Source of the DNA: Marinactinospora thermotolerans DSM 45154
GTDB lineage: Bacteria; Actinomycetota; Actinomycetes; Streptosporangiales; Streptosporangiaceae
Assembly: GCF_900167435.1 (NCBI RefSeq)
Contig: NZ_FUWS01000007.1
Location: 101,522-165,521, forward strand
DNA: 64,000 nt
Direction of reading: 5' to 3'
Shown here piece by piece: positions 1-9,195 of this stretch. Numbering within the stretch: position 1 is the first letter of the stretch; every line of letters starts with the position of its first letter. The translations under genes and the position numbers were made by a program. The notes beneath the pieces are model-generated. The model ran no database searches. It was not told where the DNA came from and saw only the letters and a program-made list of their open reading frames with translations.

Positions 1-48
1 ACCGCCGACCTCACCGACCACACCCACCCCACCGGGGCCGACGCCACC

Positions 49-840
49 ATGCGCATCGACCCGGTCCCTCCCACACCCCGCACCGACGACGACGCTCCCC
101 GCACCTCCGTCCTACGTCCCGGGGAGACGACCCCGAACGCGGCGGCCGGTTCCGGCTCCGACGAAGACGGGGAGCAGCAGAAGGGGTCGAAGTTCAACCG
201 CTTCCTCGGTGACCTCAGGGAGGGACTGCAGGAGTACCGGTCGGAGCTGTCCGACGATCGCAAGAGGCGGCAGGAGGAACAGCGGGCCAGGGCCGAGGAG
301 GAGGCACGTAAGCGCGCCGAACGACAGGCGGAGGAGGAGCGGCGGCGCCGCGAGCTGGGCCCCCCGCCCCCGGCCCACCCGGCGCAGGGAGCCCCCCCGT
401 TCGGTTCCGCGGCGGCGGGCCCGTCCGCTCCCCCCGCCACCGGCCCCCAGTACCCGCCCTACCAGCCGCCCTCCGGCCCGCAGTACCCTCCCTACTCCCC
501 GCCGGCGGCGCCGCGCAAGAAGCGCGACCGTTCTCCGGCGCCCCAGGGATACCCTTCTCCCTATCCCCAGCCCGCCCCCGCCTACGACCCGCGTGCCGGT
601 CACGGCCGCCCCGCTCCCGCCCCGCCGGCGGGCGGACCCGCCTGGGGGCGTCCCTCCGGGGCGACGCCCTACCCCGTTCCGCCCCCGAAGAAGAAGAGGC
701 GCGGTTGCCGTGGCTGCCTGGGCTGCCTCGTGTTCGTCCTGCTGATCACCGTCGTGTTCTTCGTCGTCGGCTACCTCCAGTTCTCCGGCACCTACGACTT
801 CCTCGGCGAGTGGTTCGGCATCTACCTCCCCTTCCTCTGA
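49..840 (+). CDS. proline-rich, single-pass membrane protein
   Basis: About 263 residues from the ATG at 49. The frame is open upstream to the first base of the window, so the true start may lie outside. Residues about 45-105 are charged and probably coiled-coil (long runs of Glu, Arg and Lys). Residues about 105-220 are rich in Pro, Tyr and Gly. A basic/cysteine patch ([13 protein letters not shown]) leads into one hydrophobic segment near the C terminus, leaving a short tail outside. No catalytic domain is recognisable. The layout fits a tail-anchored membrane protein with a long disordered cytoplasmic part. A strong hairpin follows it, so it is separate from orn. Confidence 0.6.
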   Translation: MRIDPVPPTPRTDDDAPRTSVLRPGETTPNAAAGSGSDEDGEQQKGSKFNRFLGDLREGLQEYRSELSDDRKRRQEEQRARAEEEARKRAERQAEEERRRRELGPPPPAHPAQGAPPFGSAAAGPSAPPATGPQYPPYQPPSGPQYPPYSPPAAPRKKRDRSPAPQGYPSPYPQPAPAYDPRAGHGRPAPAPPAGGPAWGRPSGATPYPVPPPKKKRRGCRGCLGCLVFVLLITVVFFVVGYLQFSGTYDFLGEWFGIYLPFL

Positions 841-844
841 TCCC

Positions 845-885
845 AGGCGCGCCCCCCGGACCACGCCGGTCCGGGGGGCGCGCCT
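845..885 (+). terminator. long GC-rich hairpin after the proline-rich gene
   Basis: An 18-bp perfect stem (845-862 with 868-885) encloses a 5-base loop directly after the stop codon at 840. There is no U-tract, which is common for actinobacterial terminators. Confidence 0.75.
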
Positions 886-931
886 CCACCGCGGCGGAGC
901 GGACCGGCGAAAAAGTCCTAAGCTGTCCCCT

Positions 932-1573
932 ATGAATGACAGCCTGGTGTGGATCGACTGTGAGATGACGGGGCTCGACCTCGAACACGACGCGCTGATC
1001 GAGGTCGCCTGTCTCATCACGGACGGCGACCTCAACCAGCTCGATGAGGGCATCGACGTGGTCATCAAGCCGCCGCAGGCGGCACTGGACCAGATGGGGG
1101 AGTTCGTCACGCAGATGCACACCACCTCGGGTCTGCTCGACGTGCTCGACAAGGGCGTGACGCTGGAGGAGGCCGAGGAACTCGTGCTCGGTCACATCAA
1201 GCGCTACATCCCCGAGCCGAAGAAGGCTCCGTTGTGCGGCAACTCCATCGCGACCGACCGCACCTTCCTGGCCCGTGACATGCCCCGCATCGACGAGCAC
1301 CTGCACTACCGGATGGTCGACGTCTCCAGCATCAAGGAGCTCCTGCGGCGCTGGTACCCGCGGGTCTACTTCGCCAGCCCCGAGAAACACGGAGGGCACC
1401 GCGCGCTGGCCGACATCACCGAGAGCATCCAGGAGCTCCGCTACTACCGCGCCGCCGCGTTCGTGCCCCAGCCCGGCCCCGACACCGCCACCGCGCGGGC
1501 GATCGCGGCCGACGTCGCCAGCGGTGGAACGGGTGTCCTCACCGCCCCCGACGCGATCGACGGGAAAAGGTGA
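932..1573 (+). CDS. orn: oligoribonuclease, DEDDh 3'-5' exonuclease
   Basis: 213 residues, the usual length for Orn, which degrades 2-5 nt RNA (and pGpG) to mononucleotides in the cytoplasm. The N terminus has the ExoI motif with the acidic pair ([10 protein letters not shown], residues 8-17). A central [12 protein letters not shown] stretch supplies the ExoII region, and GHRALADI near residue 150 supplies the ExoIII His and Asp. After about residue 180 the tail is a low-conservation Ala/Thr-rich extension. Orn beside tRNA-His is a common actinomycete arrangement. The ATG at 932 follows a purine-poor leader with no strong ribosome site, but the conserved N terminus fixes this start. Confidence 0.95.
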   Translation: MNDSLVWIDCEMTGLDLEHDALIEVACLITDGDLNQLDEGIDVVIKPPQAALDQMGEFVTQMHTTSGLLDVLDKGVTLEEAEELVLGHIKRYIPEPKKAPLCGNSIATDRTFLARDMPRIDEHLHYRMVDVSSIKELLRRWYPRVYFASPEKHGGHRALADITESIQELRYYRAAAFVPQPGPDTATARAIAADVASGGTGVLTAPDAIDGKR

Positions 1574-1648
1574 GCGAAGCACTCCCCAAGACCCGCTAGA
1601 ATCTTTCTAGAGCGCAGGCGCCGAAGTCACTTCGGAACCGCGGTCGTG

Positions 1649-1724
1649 GTGGGTGTAGCTCAGCTGGCAGAGCACTTGGTTGTGGTCCAAGATGTCGCGG
1701 GTTCAAGTCCCGTCACTCACCCCA
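1649..1724 (+). tRNA. tRNA-His (anticodon GTG)
   Basis: The cloverleaf folds fully. A 7-bp acceptor stem (1649-1655 with 1714-1720) has one G-U pair. The anticodon arm is 1675-1691 with anticodon GTG at 1682-1684, and the T-arm is GCGGG/CCCGT around TTCAAGT. The discriminator is C1721 and CCA is encoded at 1722-1724. A G at 1648 can pair with the discriminator C, the extra G(-1) expected of tRNA-His. Confidence 0.96.
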
Positions 1725-1729
1725 CGCGA

Positions 1730-1764
1730 GAGGCGCGTCGGTCACCACCGACGCGCCTCTTTTC
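1730..1764 (+). terminator. rho-independent terminator of tRNA-His
   Basis: A 13-bp perfect stem (1730-1742 with 1747-1759) with a 4-base loop is followed by TTTTCCTTTT, directly downstream of the tRNA. Confidence 0.9.
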
Positions 1765-1770
1765 CTTTTC

Positions 1771-2068
1771 CGGACACCCGTCCCCGCTATGGACATGCCG
1801 GAAGGTCCGTTCCGGCCCCCATCCCATGTCCATTACCGGCCATAGGGCAACAAACCGCCCTATTTGGGGTAAGACCCCTCTTGCCTTCCCGGTATCCCAT
1901 GACGCACGGTGGAAAGCCGGTCCCGTCCCTGTCCACAGGGAGCTTTCTCCCTGGCAGGCGGTTTCGAACACTCGTTACGATACGTCAGCGTGGAGTCACC
2001 ACCGTCCCTTAGTGTGAACCATCTCCCAGGACCTCAGCTCAAGCGCTCGACCCCCCAGGAGCCTGCCC
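1771..2068. other. intergenic leader upstream of the Tad block
   Basis: About 300 bases without a convincing gene. TACGAT at 1976-1981 could be a -10 element for the gene at 2069, but no good -35 sits at the right distance. The sequence is less GC-biased than the coding DNA around it. Confidence 0.4.
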
Positions 2069-3142
2069 GTGTCCAACGCCCGTCCCAGGTCGGTGAGCGT
2101 TGTCGCCCTGCTCGCCGACATTCCCACCACGGGACAACTCGGTGACGCCCAGGCCCGGCGTTTCCCCTTGGACGGACCCGACCTCGCGACCCAGGCGGAC
2201 GCCTTCCTCGACTTCGCCGGAGGGCACCTCGCAGCGGGCCGCAAGGTCGTGGCCCTGTATCCCAAGTGGCGAGCCGAACGGGCCCGCCGTGCCATCCGCT
2301 TCGCCCGGGGCTCCTTCCGCACCGACCACATCGCCGCCGTCGAGGTCGATCTCTCACCGCTGGCCTTCTCCCTGATGGCCGACCAGCTCGCCTACCTGGC
2401 TCCCTACCTTCCCTCCGGCCTGATCGCGGCCCTCGCCGACGAACTGCAACGCCACATCCTCGCGGGCGCCTGGCTGAAGAACGTCGGCAACCTGTCGACC
2501 ATCCCCATCACGGTCGGCCAGCACATGGGCTCCTACGCCCCGAAAGTGACCTTCCTCGCGGTATCCGCACCGGTTCAGCAGGTGGGACGGGTCCGGCGCG
2601 GCGATCCCACCCCCAACATCCCCTTCCGTCCGGTCGACCCCGTACAGATGCTCGTCTCCGCGGGCGGCGGAGCCGACACGGAGTCCTTCGACTCCCGGTT
2701 CCTCCCGGCACTACAGCCCGTCTCGGCGCAGAAACTGCCCGAACAACCCCTGGGCGCCGAATACTGGGGGTCGTCCAAGTACATCGAGTTCGTCGCCTTC
2801 AGCGCCCATCAGGACTCCCTGACCCGGCCCGCGCACGCGGTGCGCCCCACCGCCTGCGCCTGGTGTCGCGAACCCGTGACGGCCGCCCAGTGTCCCTTCT
2901 GCCGAGCCGTCAACCAGCGTCCGGCCGGCCGGCCCCCCTCCTACTCCCGCGCGGCCCAGGTGCCCGCCCCGACACAACCGGCTCCGGCCCGTCCAGGCGC
3001 GTCCGCCCCCATGGACGGCCTGCCAGGTCGTCCGGCGAGTTCCCTCCTCCCGGCCGGTGGCGAGACGGCCGGAGACGGACGGGTCGACCACGGCAACGTC
3101 GACCCCCACCTGCACGCGCCGTCCCAGCCGGTCCGCCGCTAG
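2069..3142 (+). CDS. unknown protein with C-terminal zinc ribbon, heads the Tad block
   Basis: 357 residues from a GTG with CAGGAG just upstream (2056-2061). The first 250 residues look like one globular alpha/beta domain that I do not recognise. Four cysteines then form C-x2-C-x8-C-x2-C (263, 266, 275, 278), a typical zinc ribbon. The last 75 residues are Pro/Ala-rich and probably disordered. The gene lies 38 bases before cpaB on the same strand and probably shares its transcript. No signal peptide or membrane segment is visible, so it should be cytoplasmic. A regulatory or assembly role for the pilus is a guess from position only. Confidence 0.7.
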   Translation: MSNARPRSVSVVALLADIPTTGQLGDAQARRFPLDGPDLATQADAFLDFAGGHLAAGRKVVALYPKWRAERARRAIRFARGSFRTDHIAAVEVDLSPLAFSLMADQLAYLAPYLPSGLIAALADELQRHILAGAWLKNVGNLSTIPITVGQHMGSYAPKVTFLAVSAPVQQVGRVRRGDPTPNIPFRPVDPVQMLVSAGGGADTESFDSRFLPALQPVSAQKLPEQPLGAEYWGSSKYIEFVAFSAHQDSLTRPAHAVRPTACAWCREPVTAAQCPFCRAVNQRPAGRPPSYSRAAQVPAPTQPAPARPGASAPMDGLPGRPASSLLPAGGETAGDGRVDHGNVDPHLHAPSQPVRR

Positions 3143-3180
3143 GCCCCTCTTCCCCCGAGCCCATCTAGAAACGGAGCGTC

Positions 3181-3939
3181 ATGAACCCCCGTCAACGACG
3201 CGGCGTCATGCTGATGATCGTCGCCGGGATCGGCGCCATCGCGGTCTTCTTCACCGTCGTCTCCTACGTCAACACGCTGCAGAACGAGATGGGCAGCTAC
3301 CGCACCGCCCTGCGGCTGACCCAGGACGTGCCGCCCTACCAGCCGATCACCGAGGACATGATCGAGGAGTACGAGGTCCCCGCGAAGTTCTTCGACGCCG
3401 ACGTGTTCCTCTCAGACCTCTCCCAGGCCGTCGAGCAACCCGGCCGTCAGGTCGTGTCGGCGACCTTCCTCAACGCGGGATCGCTCCTACAGAAGAGCAT
3501 GGTGATCGCCGCCCCCGAGCTGGAGAACGGCGAACGCGAGATCGCGATCATGATCGACGCGGAGACCGGCGTGGCCGGCAAGGTCGACCGACAGTCCCGG
3601 GTGGACGTCTACGCCGCCTACCAGCCCAACGACCAACAGGCCGCCTGCGCGGTCCGGGTCCTCACCAACGTCGAGGTGCTCGAGGTCGGCGAACTGGGTT
3701 CGGAGATCGACGAGAACACCGGCGCCACCAACGCCGTGGTGCCCGTCACCTTCAGGTTGACCGCCGAACAGACCCTCCAGCTCACCTACGCCGAGGGGTT
3801 CGCCAGCAAGCTGCGGCTGGCCCTGGTCAGCCCCGAAGGCGCCGGCGACCCGGGCGGGCTCGAGTTCTGCAGCTCCGACCAGGCCGATCTCCTGTCCGGC
3901 CAAAACGGTGGGGCCACTCCCGGAAACGGGGAGCAGTAA
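3181..3939 (+). CDS. cpaB: Flp pilus assembly protein CpaB/RcpC
   Basis: 252 residues. An N-terminal membrane helix (about residues 9-30) is followed by a SAF-like domain (about 45-110, around PYQPITEDMI) and the RcpC/CpaB C-terminal domain. In Tad systems this protein sits on the outer face of the membrane as a periplasm-type or wall-facing component. The start ATG at 3181 follows GGAGCG. It is three bases from the next gene, consistent with one operon. Length is normal for actinobacterial CpaB. Confidence 0.88.
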   Translation: MNPRQRRGVMLMIVAGIGAIAVFFTVVSYVNTLQNEMGSYRTALRLTQDVPPYQPITEDMIEEYEVPAKFFDADVFLSDLSQAVEQPGRQVVSATFLNAGSLLQKSMVIAAPELENGEREIAIMIDAETGVAGKVDRQSRVDVYAAYQPNDQQAACAVRVLTNVEVLEVGELGSEIDENTGATNAVVPVTFRLTAEQTLQLTYAEGFASKLRLALVSPEGAGDPGGLEFCSSDQADLLSGQNGGATPGNGEQ

Positions 3940-3942
3940 CCG

Positions 3943-5556
3943 ATGAACTACCAGGTCATGATCGGTGCGCCCTCAGCCGAGCTGGAGACGGCGCTGACCG
4001 CGCGTTTCGAGGAGCTGAGCGAGGCCGAGGTCGTCAGCGTCCACCGCTCCTCCCACGAGGTGGGCGACACCGTCGCCAAGCTTCCCGCTCTCGACGTCGT
4101 CCTGATCCACGAGGACCTCGGCCCCCTGCCCGTCCTCGACCTCATCCGCGACATCTCCCGCAACCACCCCCAGCTCGCGGTGATCCTCGTCGTCAACGAG
4201 GTCGAACCCGACACGTTCACCAACGCCATGGAGGCCGGAGCACGCGCGGTGCTCCCGACCAACGCCACGATCGAACAGCTCAGCGCGCGGGTCACCACGG
4301 CCGCCGAATGGTCACGGACCCTGCGCCGGCACCTGGAGGCCGCCTCGCTGGACCTGCCGGTGTCGGGGCGGCGAGGATCCATCATCACCTTCACCGGGGC
4401 CAAGGGCGGTGTCGGGACCACCACCACCGCCATCCACCTGGCGCGCCTGGCGGCCAAGGCGGGACGGGTGGTCTGCCTGGTCGACCTGGACCTCCAGGCA
4501 GGGGACATCCCCGGATACTTCGACCTGAAACACCGGCGCAGCATCGTCGACCTGGTCGGCGCGGCCGACGACATCAGCGCGGCCATGCTCGCCGACACCC
4601 TCTACGTCCATCCGGACGGTCCGCACATCCTGCTCGCCCCCGACGAGGGGGAGCGCGGCGAGGACGTCACCGCCCGAGGGGCGCGGCAGGTCCTGGGCGC
4701 GCTGCGCTCACGCTATGACCTCGTCATCGTCGACTGCGGGACCACGATGACCGAGGCGACCGCGATGGCGATCGAGCTGTCCGACACCGCCGTGGTCCTG
4801 GTCACCCCCGACCTCCCCGCGCTGCGCGGCGCGCAACGGCTCGTCGCGATGTGGGACCGGTTGCAGATCCGCGACCGCAAGAACGTGACGGCCCTGCTCA
4901 TGCGGCACAGCCGCAAGAACGAGATCCAGCCCGACTTCGCCCGCAAGCTCCTGGGCACCGCCATGCTGCGCACGCCCGTCCCCGCCGCCTACCGGGCGCT
5001 GGAGGAGGCCTCCAACACCGGTGACCCCGCCCGTCTCACCGACGAGTCACTCCTCCGCTCCTTCAGCAGGCTCGCCGGTGAGCTCGGAATGCTCGACACC
5101 CCCGGTGACGACGGGAACGAGTCCACCGAATCCGACCCGGCCCCGGAGACCGTGGGCGGTCCCGCCGCCGTCCCGGCCAAGGGACGGCGCTCCCGCCGCG
5201 ACGACTCCGGCGCGCTGCTCGTGGAGTTCGCCGCGCTGGTCCCCTTCCTCGGCCTGGCCCTCCTGCTGACCTGGCAGGTCATCCTGATCGGCCTCACCGG
5301 CATGTACGCCGGTCACGCCGCCAACGAGGGCGCCCGGCAGGCCGCCATCACCCCCGGCGACGAGGAGGCCATCGTCGAGGAGGCCAAGAAGCGCATCCGC
5401 GCGCCCTGGAACGAAGAGGACACCTTCGCCCTGGAACTCGTCCAGGACGAGGAGGGCACGTTCGTAACGGTCACCATCGCCATGCCCGCGGTGCTCCCCG
5501 GACTCGATACTCCGTGGAACATCAGCGACAGGGCGATGGTCATCCCCGAGAGGTGA
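3943..5556 (+). CDS. cpaE: CpaE/TadZ-type ATPase fused to a TadE-like pseudopilin
   Basis: 537 residues in one uninterrupted frame. Residues 1-130 form a degenerate receiver-like domain. Residues 145-385 form a MinD/ParA-type ATPase with the deviant P-loop typical of TadZ (KGGVGTTTT, 154-162; the second P-loop Lys is Thr) and DLDLQAGD near 181. An acidic linker (386-420) leads into a TadE module: DDSG, then ALLVEF with Gly423 and Glu428 in prepilin-like spacing, a membrane helix to about 450, and a 90-residue beta-rich end. CpaE localises the secretion machine at the cytoplasmic face, whereas TadE is an exported pseudopilin, so joining them is odd. An internal ATG at 5089 could give a separate TadE. 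The next tadE begins four bases later. Confidence 0.88.
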   Translation: MNYQVMIGAPSAELETALTARFEELSEAEVVSVHRSSHEVGDTVAKLPALDVVLIHEDLGPLPVLDLIRDISRNHPQLAVILVVNEVEPDTFTNAMEAGARAVLPTNATIEQLSARVTTAAEWSRTLRRHLEAASLDLPVSGRRGSIITFTGAKGGVGTTTTAIHLARLAAKAGRVVCLVDLDLQAGDIPGYFDLKHRRSIVDLVGAADDISAAMLADTLYVHPDGPHILLAPDEGERGEDVTARGARQVLGALRSRYDLVIVDCGTTMTEATAMAIELSDTAVVLVTPDLPALRGAQRLVAMWDRLQIRDRKNVTALLMRHSRKNEIQPDFARKLLGTAMLRTPVPAAYRALEEASNTGDPARLTDESLLRSFSRLAGELGMLDTPGDDGNESTESDPAPETVGGPAAVPAKGRRSRRDDSGALLVEFAALVPFLGLALLLTWQVILIGLTGMYAGHAANEGARQAAITPGDEEAIVEEAKKRIRAPWNEEDTFALELVQDEEGTFVTVTIAMPAVLPGLDTPWNISDRAMVIPER

Positions 5557-5559
5557 CGC

Positions 5560-5946
5560 ATGGAAGCCAGGCAGGCCCCCCTCCGGCCGCCGCGTGGCCG
5601 TCCCCGGGACGACCGCGGCTCCCAGATCCTGGAGTTCGCCGCCTACTTCCCCTTGTTCCTGATCATGGTCGCCGTGGCCTTGGAGGTGTTCATCTGCTTC
5701 GTCGCCGTGGAACGGGCCGAACACGCCGCCCGGGCCGGAGCCCGGGTCGCCGGCACCCAGGGGCTGACCGGCTCCGTCGACACCGCGCGGCGAGCACTGC
5801 CCGACTGGCTCGACGAGGCCGAGATCACCTCCGGCCCCCGCGACGACGGCGGCTACTACACCGAAGTGCGGGTGGATCTACCGGTCGCCTTCCAGATCGC
5901 CGATCTCAACATCACGATCACCCGCAGAGTCGACATGCCCGTCTGA
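5560..5946 (+). CDS. tadE: TadE-like minor pseudopilin
   Basis: 128 residues. A basic head (RGRPRDDRG) precedes SQILEF, which fits the prepilin pattern of Gly followed by Glu at +5, then a hydrophobic helix of about 20 residues and a beta-rich C-terminal part with VERAEHAARAGAR after the helix, typical of TadE. The product is probably cleaved by a prepilin peptidase and inserted in the membrane as a minor pilus component. The gene starts four bases after the CpaE-TadE fusion, giving two TadE modules in a row. It is on the short side for TadE. Confidence 0.87.
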   Translation: MEARQAPLRPPRGRPRDDRGSQILEFAAYFPLFLIMVAVALEVFICFVAVERAEHAARAGARVAGTQGLTGSVDTARRALPDWLDEAEITSGPRDDGGYYTEVRVDLPVAFQIADLNITITRRVDMPV

Positions 5947-5971
5947 CCCTCTCCCCACGCAGGTAAGGCCC

Positions 5972-7324
5972 ATGGGACTGAAAGACCGTCTCGACGAGGA
6001 CCGCCTCGTCGACCAGCAATCCGACCGCGGCAGCGTCGCCCATTGGCGGCAACGCCTGCTCAGCGAGATCAACCTCGACGACCTCGCCATGCTCACCCTG
6101 GAGCAGCGCCGGATCCGCTTGGAGAAGGTCGTCGGACACATCATCTCCCGCGAAGGACCGGTCCTGTCCGACCGCGAGCGCGGCAACATGATCCGCCGCG
6201 TCGTGGACGAGGCCCTCGGGCTCGGCGTCCTCGAACCCCTGCTCGCCGACGAGAGCATCACCGAGATCATGGTGAACGGCCCCGACAACGTCTACATCGA
6301 ACGCCGGGGACGGGTCGAGCGCATCGAGACCACCTTCGCCAGCGAGGAACAGCTCTACCAGACCATCGACCGGATCGTCTCCCAGGTGAACCGCCGCGTG
6401 GACGAGTCCAGCCCGATGGTCGACGCCCGCCTCCCCACCGGGGAGCGCGTCAACGTCATCATCCCGCCCCTGTCGCTGACCGGTCCCGTCATCACCATCC
6501 GGCGGTTCCCCAAGCCCTTCACCGTCGAGCAGCTCATCGCAAAGGGCAGCCTCGACGAGGCCACCGGCGTCCTCCTCGCCTCCCTGGTGCGGGCCCGGTT
6601 CAACGTGATCGTCTCGGGTGGTACCGGCACCGGTAAGACGACGTTCCTCAACGCGCTGTCGGCGTTCGTCCCCTCGGGGGAACGCATCATCACCATCGAG
6701 GACTCCGCCGAACTCCAGCTCCAGCAGGAACACGTCATCCGGCTGGAGTCCCGCCCGCCCAACATCGAGGGCGCCGGTTCCATCAGCATCCGCGATCTCG
6801 TCCGCAACTCGCTGCGCATGCGTCCCGACCGCATCATCGTCGGCGAGGTCCGCGGCGCCGAGACCCTCGACATGTTGCAGGCCATGAACACCGGCCACGA
6901 CGGCTCCCTGGCCACCCTGCACGCGAACTCCGCGGACGACGCCGTACACCGGCTCCTCACCCTGGCCTCGATGAGCGAGGTGCGGGTCCCCTTCGAGGCC
7001 ATCCGCGACCAGATCAACGCGGCGATCGACGTGATCGTGCACCTGAGCCGCTACCCCGACGGCAGCCGACGGGTCTCCGAGGTCTCGGTGGTGGCCTCGA
7101 CCCGGCGTGAGGAATTCCGCCTGGAGCCCCTCCTGCGTTTCGAGCCCCACCGGATGGACGTGGAGCAGAAGGTCACCGGCGAGTTCCACCGCTTCCCGCT
7201 CCCCCGCCACATCGCCGCGCGCGTCTACAACGCGGGCGAGACGGTCCCCGCCTCCTTCGGCGTCTCCTCCGCCACGCCTTCCAACGGCACCCCCTTCTCC
7301 TACTCCCTCGGAGGGCGGCTGTGA
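5972..7324 (+). CDS. cpaF: CpaF/TadA secretion ATPase
   Basis: 450 residues, the hexameric AAA-type ATPase that powers Tad pilus assembly from the cytoplasmic side. The Walker A motif GGTGTGKT lies at 216-223 and the Walker B region is RIIVGEVRG (287-295). A TGHDGSLATLHAN stretch (307-319) is characteristic of the GspE/CpaF family. The N-terminal 90 residues match the CpaF helical domain, and ITEIMVNGPDNVYIERRG is the usual signature near residue 100. The stop codon overlaps the GTG of tadB by four bases, implying translational coupling. Confidence 0.95.
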   Translation: MGLKDRLDEDRLVDQQSDRGSVAHWRQRLLSEINLDDLAMLTLEQRRIRLEKVVGHIISREGPVLSDRERGNMIRRVVDEALGLGVLEPLLADESITEIMVNGPDNVYIERRGRVERIETTFASEEQLYQTIDRIVSQVNRRVDESSPMVDARLPTGERVNVIIPPLSLTGPVITIRRFPKPFTVEQLIAKGSLDEATGVLLASLVRARFNVIVSGGTGTGKTTFLNALSAFVPSGERIITIEDSAELQLQQEHVIRLESRPPNIEGAGSISIRDLVRNSLRMRPDRIIVGEVRGAETLDMLQAMNTGHDGSLATLHANSADDAVHRLLTLASMSEVRVPFEAIRDQINAAIDVIVHLSRYPDGSRRVSEVSVVASTRREEFRLEPLLRFEPHRMDVEQKVTGEFHRFPLPRHIAARVYNAGETVPASFGVSSATPSNGTPFSYSLGGRL

Positions 7325-8250
7325 ACCACACCCTGATCATCCTGGCCGGTACCGCGGCCACGCTCTCCGTCCTGGTGTGGGGCATCGTGGTGTTCGCCGA
7401 CGGACTCGCCCAGCGCCGGCTGCTCGCCTCGCGGAGCGTCCTGGAGGAGGTCGAACGGCGGGCCAACCACCCCATGGCCCGACTGGACGTGGTGCTGCGC
7501 CGCACCGACCTGGGAAAGGCCGTGGAACGACGCCTCGCCCGCTCGGGGGTGCGGGTCAAGGTCTCCACGTTCCTGCTGTCGCTGACCGTGGCCTGTGTGC
7601 TCGCCATCGTGTTCGTCTGGCAGATCCTCGCGCCGCTCCTCGGCCTGCTCTCCGCCGGGCTCGTCGGTTTCCTCTTCTACGCCTACCTGCGCCGGCAGGA
7701 GGAACGGCGCCGCGAGGCGTTCACCGCCCAACTCCCCGAACTCGCCCGGGTGCTCTCCAACGCCACCTCGGCCGGACTCGCCCTGCCCACCGCCATCGAC
7801 ATGGCCGCCGACGAGCTCGACGATCCGGCCGGCTCGGAACTGCGCAGGGCGGCCGAGTCCATCAAGCTCGGCCAGTCCTTCGAGGCCGCCATCGAGGAGA
7901 TGCGCCGGCGGATGCCCTCACGCGAGATCGGCGTGCTGATCTCGACCCTGCTGGTCTCCGCCCGTTCGGGAGGCGCGCTGGTCACCGCGCTGCGCAACAT
8001 CTCCGAGACCCTGGAAAGCCGCAAGGAGACCCGGCGGGAGGTCAAGACCATCCTGGGCGAGACCACCAGCACCGCCTGGGCGCTGCTCGCCATGGGGATC
8101 GGCTCCCTGTTCCTCCTCAACCTCACGATGCCCGGAACGGTGGCGCGCATGACCGAGAGCCCGGCCGGGCTGATCATCCTCTGCGTCTCCCTGTCGCTGT
8201 TCACCACCGGTTTCGTCCTCATCCGCCGGATGGCCCGAATCGACTTTTGA
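7321..8250 (+). CDS. tadB: TadB, inner-membrane platform protein
   Basis: 309 residues beginning at a GTG that overlaps the cpaF stop. One helix lies at the N terminus, two near residues 85-125 and two at the C terminus. Between them is a cytoplasmic GspF/TadB domain (about 130-265) with the family features LPELARVLSNATSAG and RSGGALVTAL. It forms the membrane platform with TadC on which CpaF acts. Length and topology are ordinary for actinobacterial TadB. Confidence 0.92.
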   Translation: MNHTLIILAGTAATLSVLVWGIVVFADGLAQRRLLASRSVLEEVERRANHPMARLDVVLRRTDLGKAVERRLARSGVRVKVSTFLLSLTVACVLAIVFVWQILAPLLGLLSAGLVGFLFYAYLRRQEERRREAFTAQLPELARVLSNATSAGLALPTAIDMAADELDDPAGSELRRAAESIKLGQSFEAAIEEMRRRMPSREIGVLISTLLVSARSGGALVTALRNISETLESRKETRREVKTILGETTSTAWALLAMGIGSLFLLNLTMPGTVARMTESPAGLIILCVSLSLFTTGFVLIRRMARIDF

Positions 8251-8282
8251 CCCCGTTCCGAGCCCCCTGAGAGCACACCACC

Positions 8283-9191
8283 ATGAACATCACCCTCACC
8301 TTCCCCCTGATCCTGTTGCTCGGGCTCGCCGGGGCGCTGTGCGTCGTCCTGGCCGTGTGGGGCTACCATCTGGTCACCCGCAAGAGCGACATCGCGGCCG
8401 ACCTCGTCAGCGCGCCCCCGAGAAAACGGGCAGAGGGCACCTTCATCCTCCACCGCATCACCGAACTGGCCGGACGACCGTTCGGGGCGGCCCTGCTGGA
8501 GTGGCTGGGACCGGAACGCCAGGCCGCCATCCAGCTCCGCATCGACGCCGCGGGCCGGCCGGAGAACCTCACCGTCGCGCGCTACGTGCGCCGCAAGGCC
8601 GGCGAGGTCATCCTCTACGGCGGCGTCGCCCTGCTCATGCTGCTCAACGGTTCGCCGTTCTTCGCCCTGCTCGTGCTGACCTTCGTCGCCCTGACCGACC
8701 TCTCCCTGTACACCAGCGCGCAGCAGCGCCAGGAGAAGATCCAAAAGCAGCTTCCGGACTTCCTCGACGTCCTCGCCGTGACCGTCGGGTCCGGGCTGGC
8801 CTTCCGCCAGGCCCTGGGACGGGTGGCCGACTCCATGCCGGGGGTGCTCGCCGACGAGTTCCAGATCGCGCTCCGCCAGATGGAACTGGGCACCAGTCGC
8901 AGGGAGGCGTTCGGGGCGCTGCGCAAGCGCAACTCCAACGAGTCGCTGGGCAGGTTCATCTCCGCCCTGCAGCAGGCCGAGGAGCTCGGCGCCCCCCTCT
9001 CCCAGTCGCTCCAGACGATCAGCATGGACATGCGCCGCGAGGACGCCCAGTACCTGCGCCGCAAAGCCCAGCAGCTCAACCCGAGGGTCACCGCGGTCAC
9101 GGCCGCCACCATGCTGCCGGGCCTGCTGTTGCTGATCGGCGGCGGGCTGTTCATCGGCTCCGAGGTCGACCTGACCAGCATCCTCGGGTGA
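8283..9191 (+). CDS. tadC: TadC, inner-membrane platform protein
   Basis: 302 residues, with the same fold family as TadB. A helix at residues 5-25, a helix pair around 110-140, a GspF-type cytoplasmic domain (LPDFLDVLAVTVGSGLAFRQAL near 160) and two C-terminal helices are visible. It follows tadB by 32 bases and is presumed to form the heteromeric platform with it. The ATG at 8283 lies directly after GAGAGCACACC, a weak ribosome site. Confidence 0.92.
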   Translation: MNITLTFPLILLLGLAGALCVVLAVWGYHLVTRKSDIAADLVSAPPRKRAEGTFILHRITELAGRPFGAALLEWLGPERQAAIQLRIDAAGRPENLTVARYVRRKAGEVILYGGVALLMLLNGSPFFALLVLTFVALTDLSLYTSAQQRQEKIQKQLPDFLDVLAVTVGSGLAFRQALGRVADSMPGVLADEFQIALRQMELGTSRREAFGALRKRNSNESLGRFISALQQAEELGAPLSQSLQTISMDMRREDAQYLRRKAQQLNPRVTAVTAATMLPGLLLLIGGGLFIGSEVDLTSILG

Positions 9192-9195
9192 CCCC

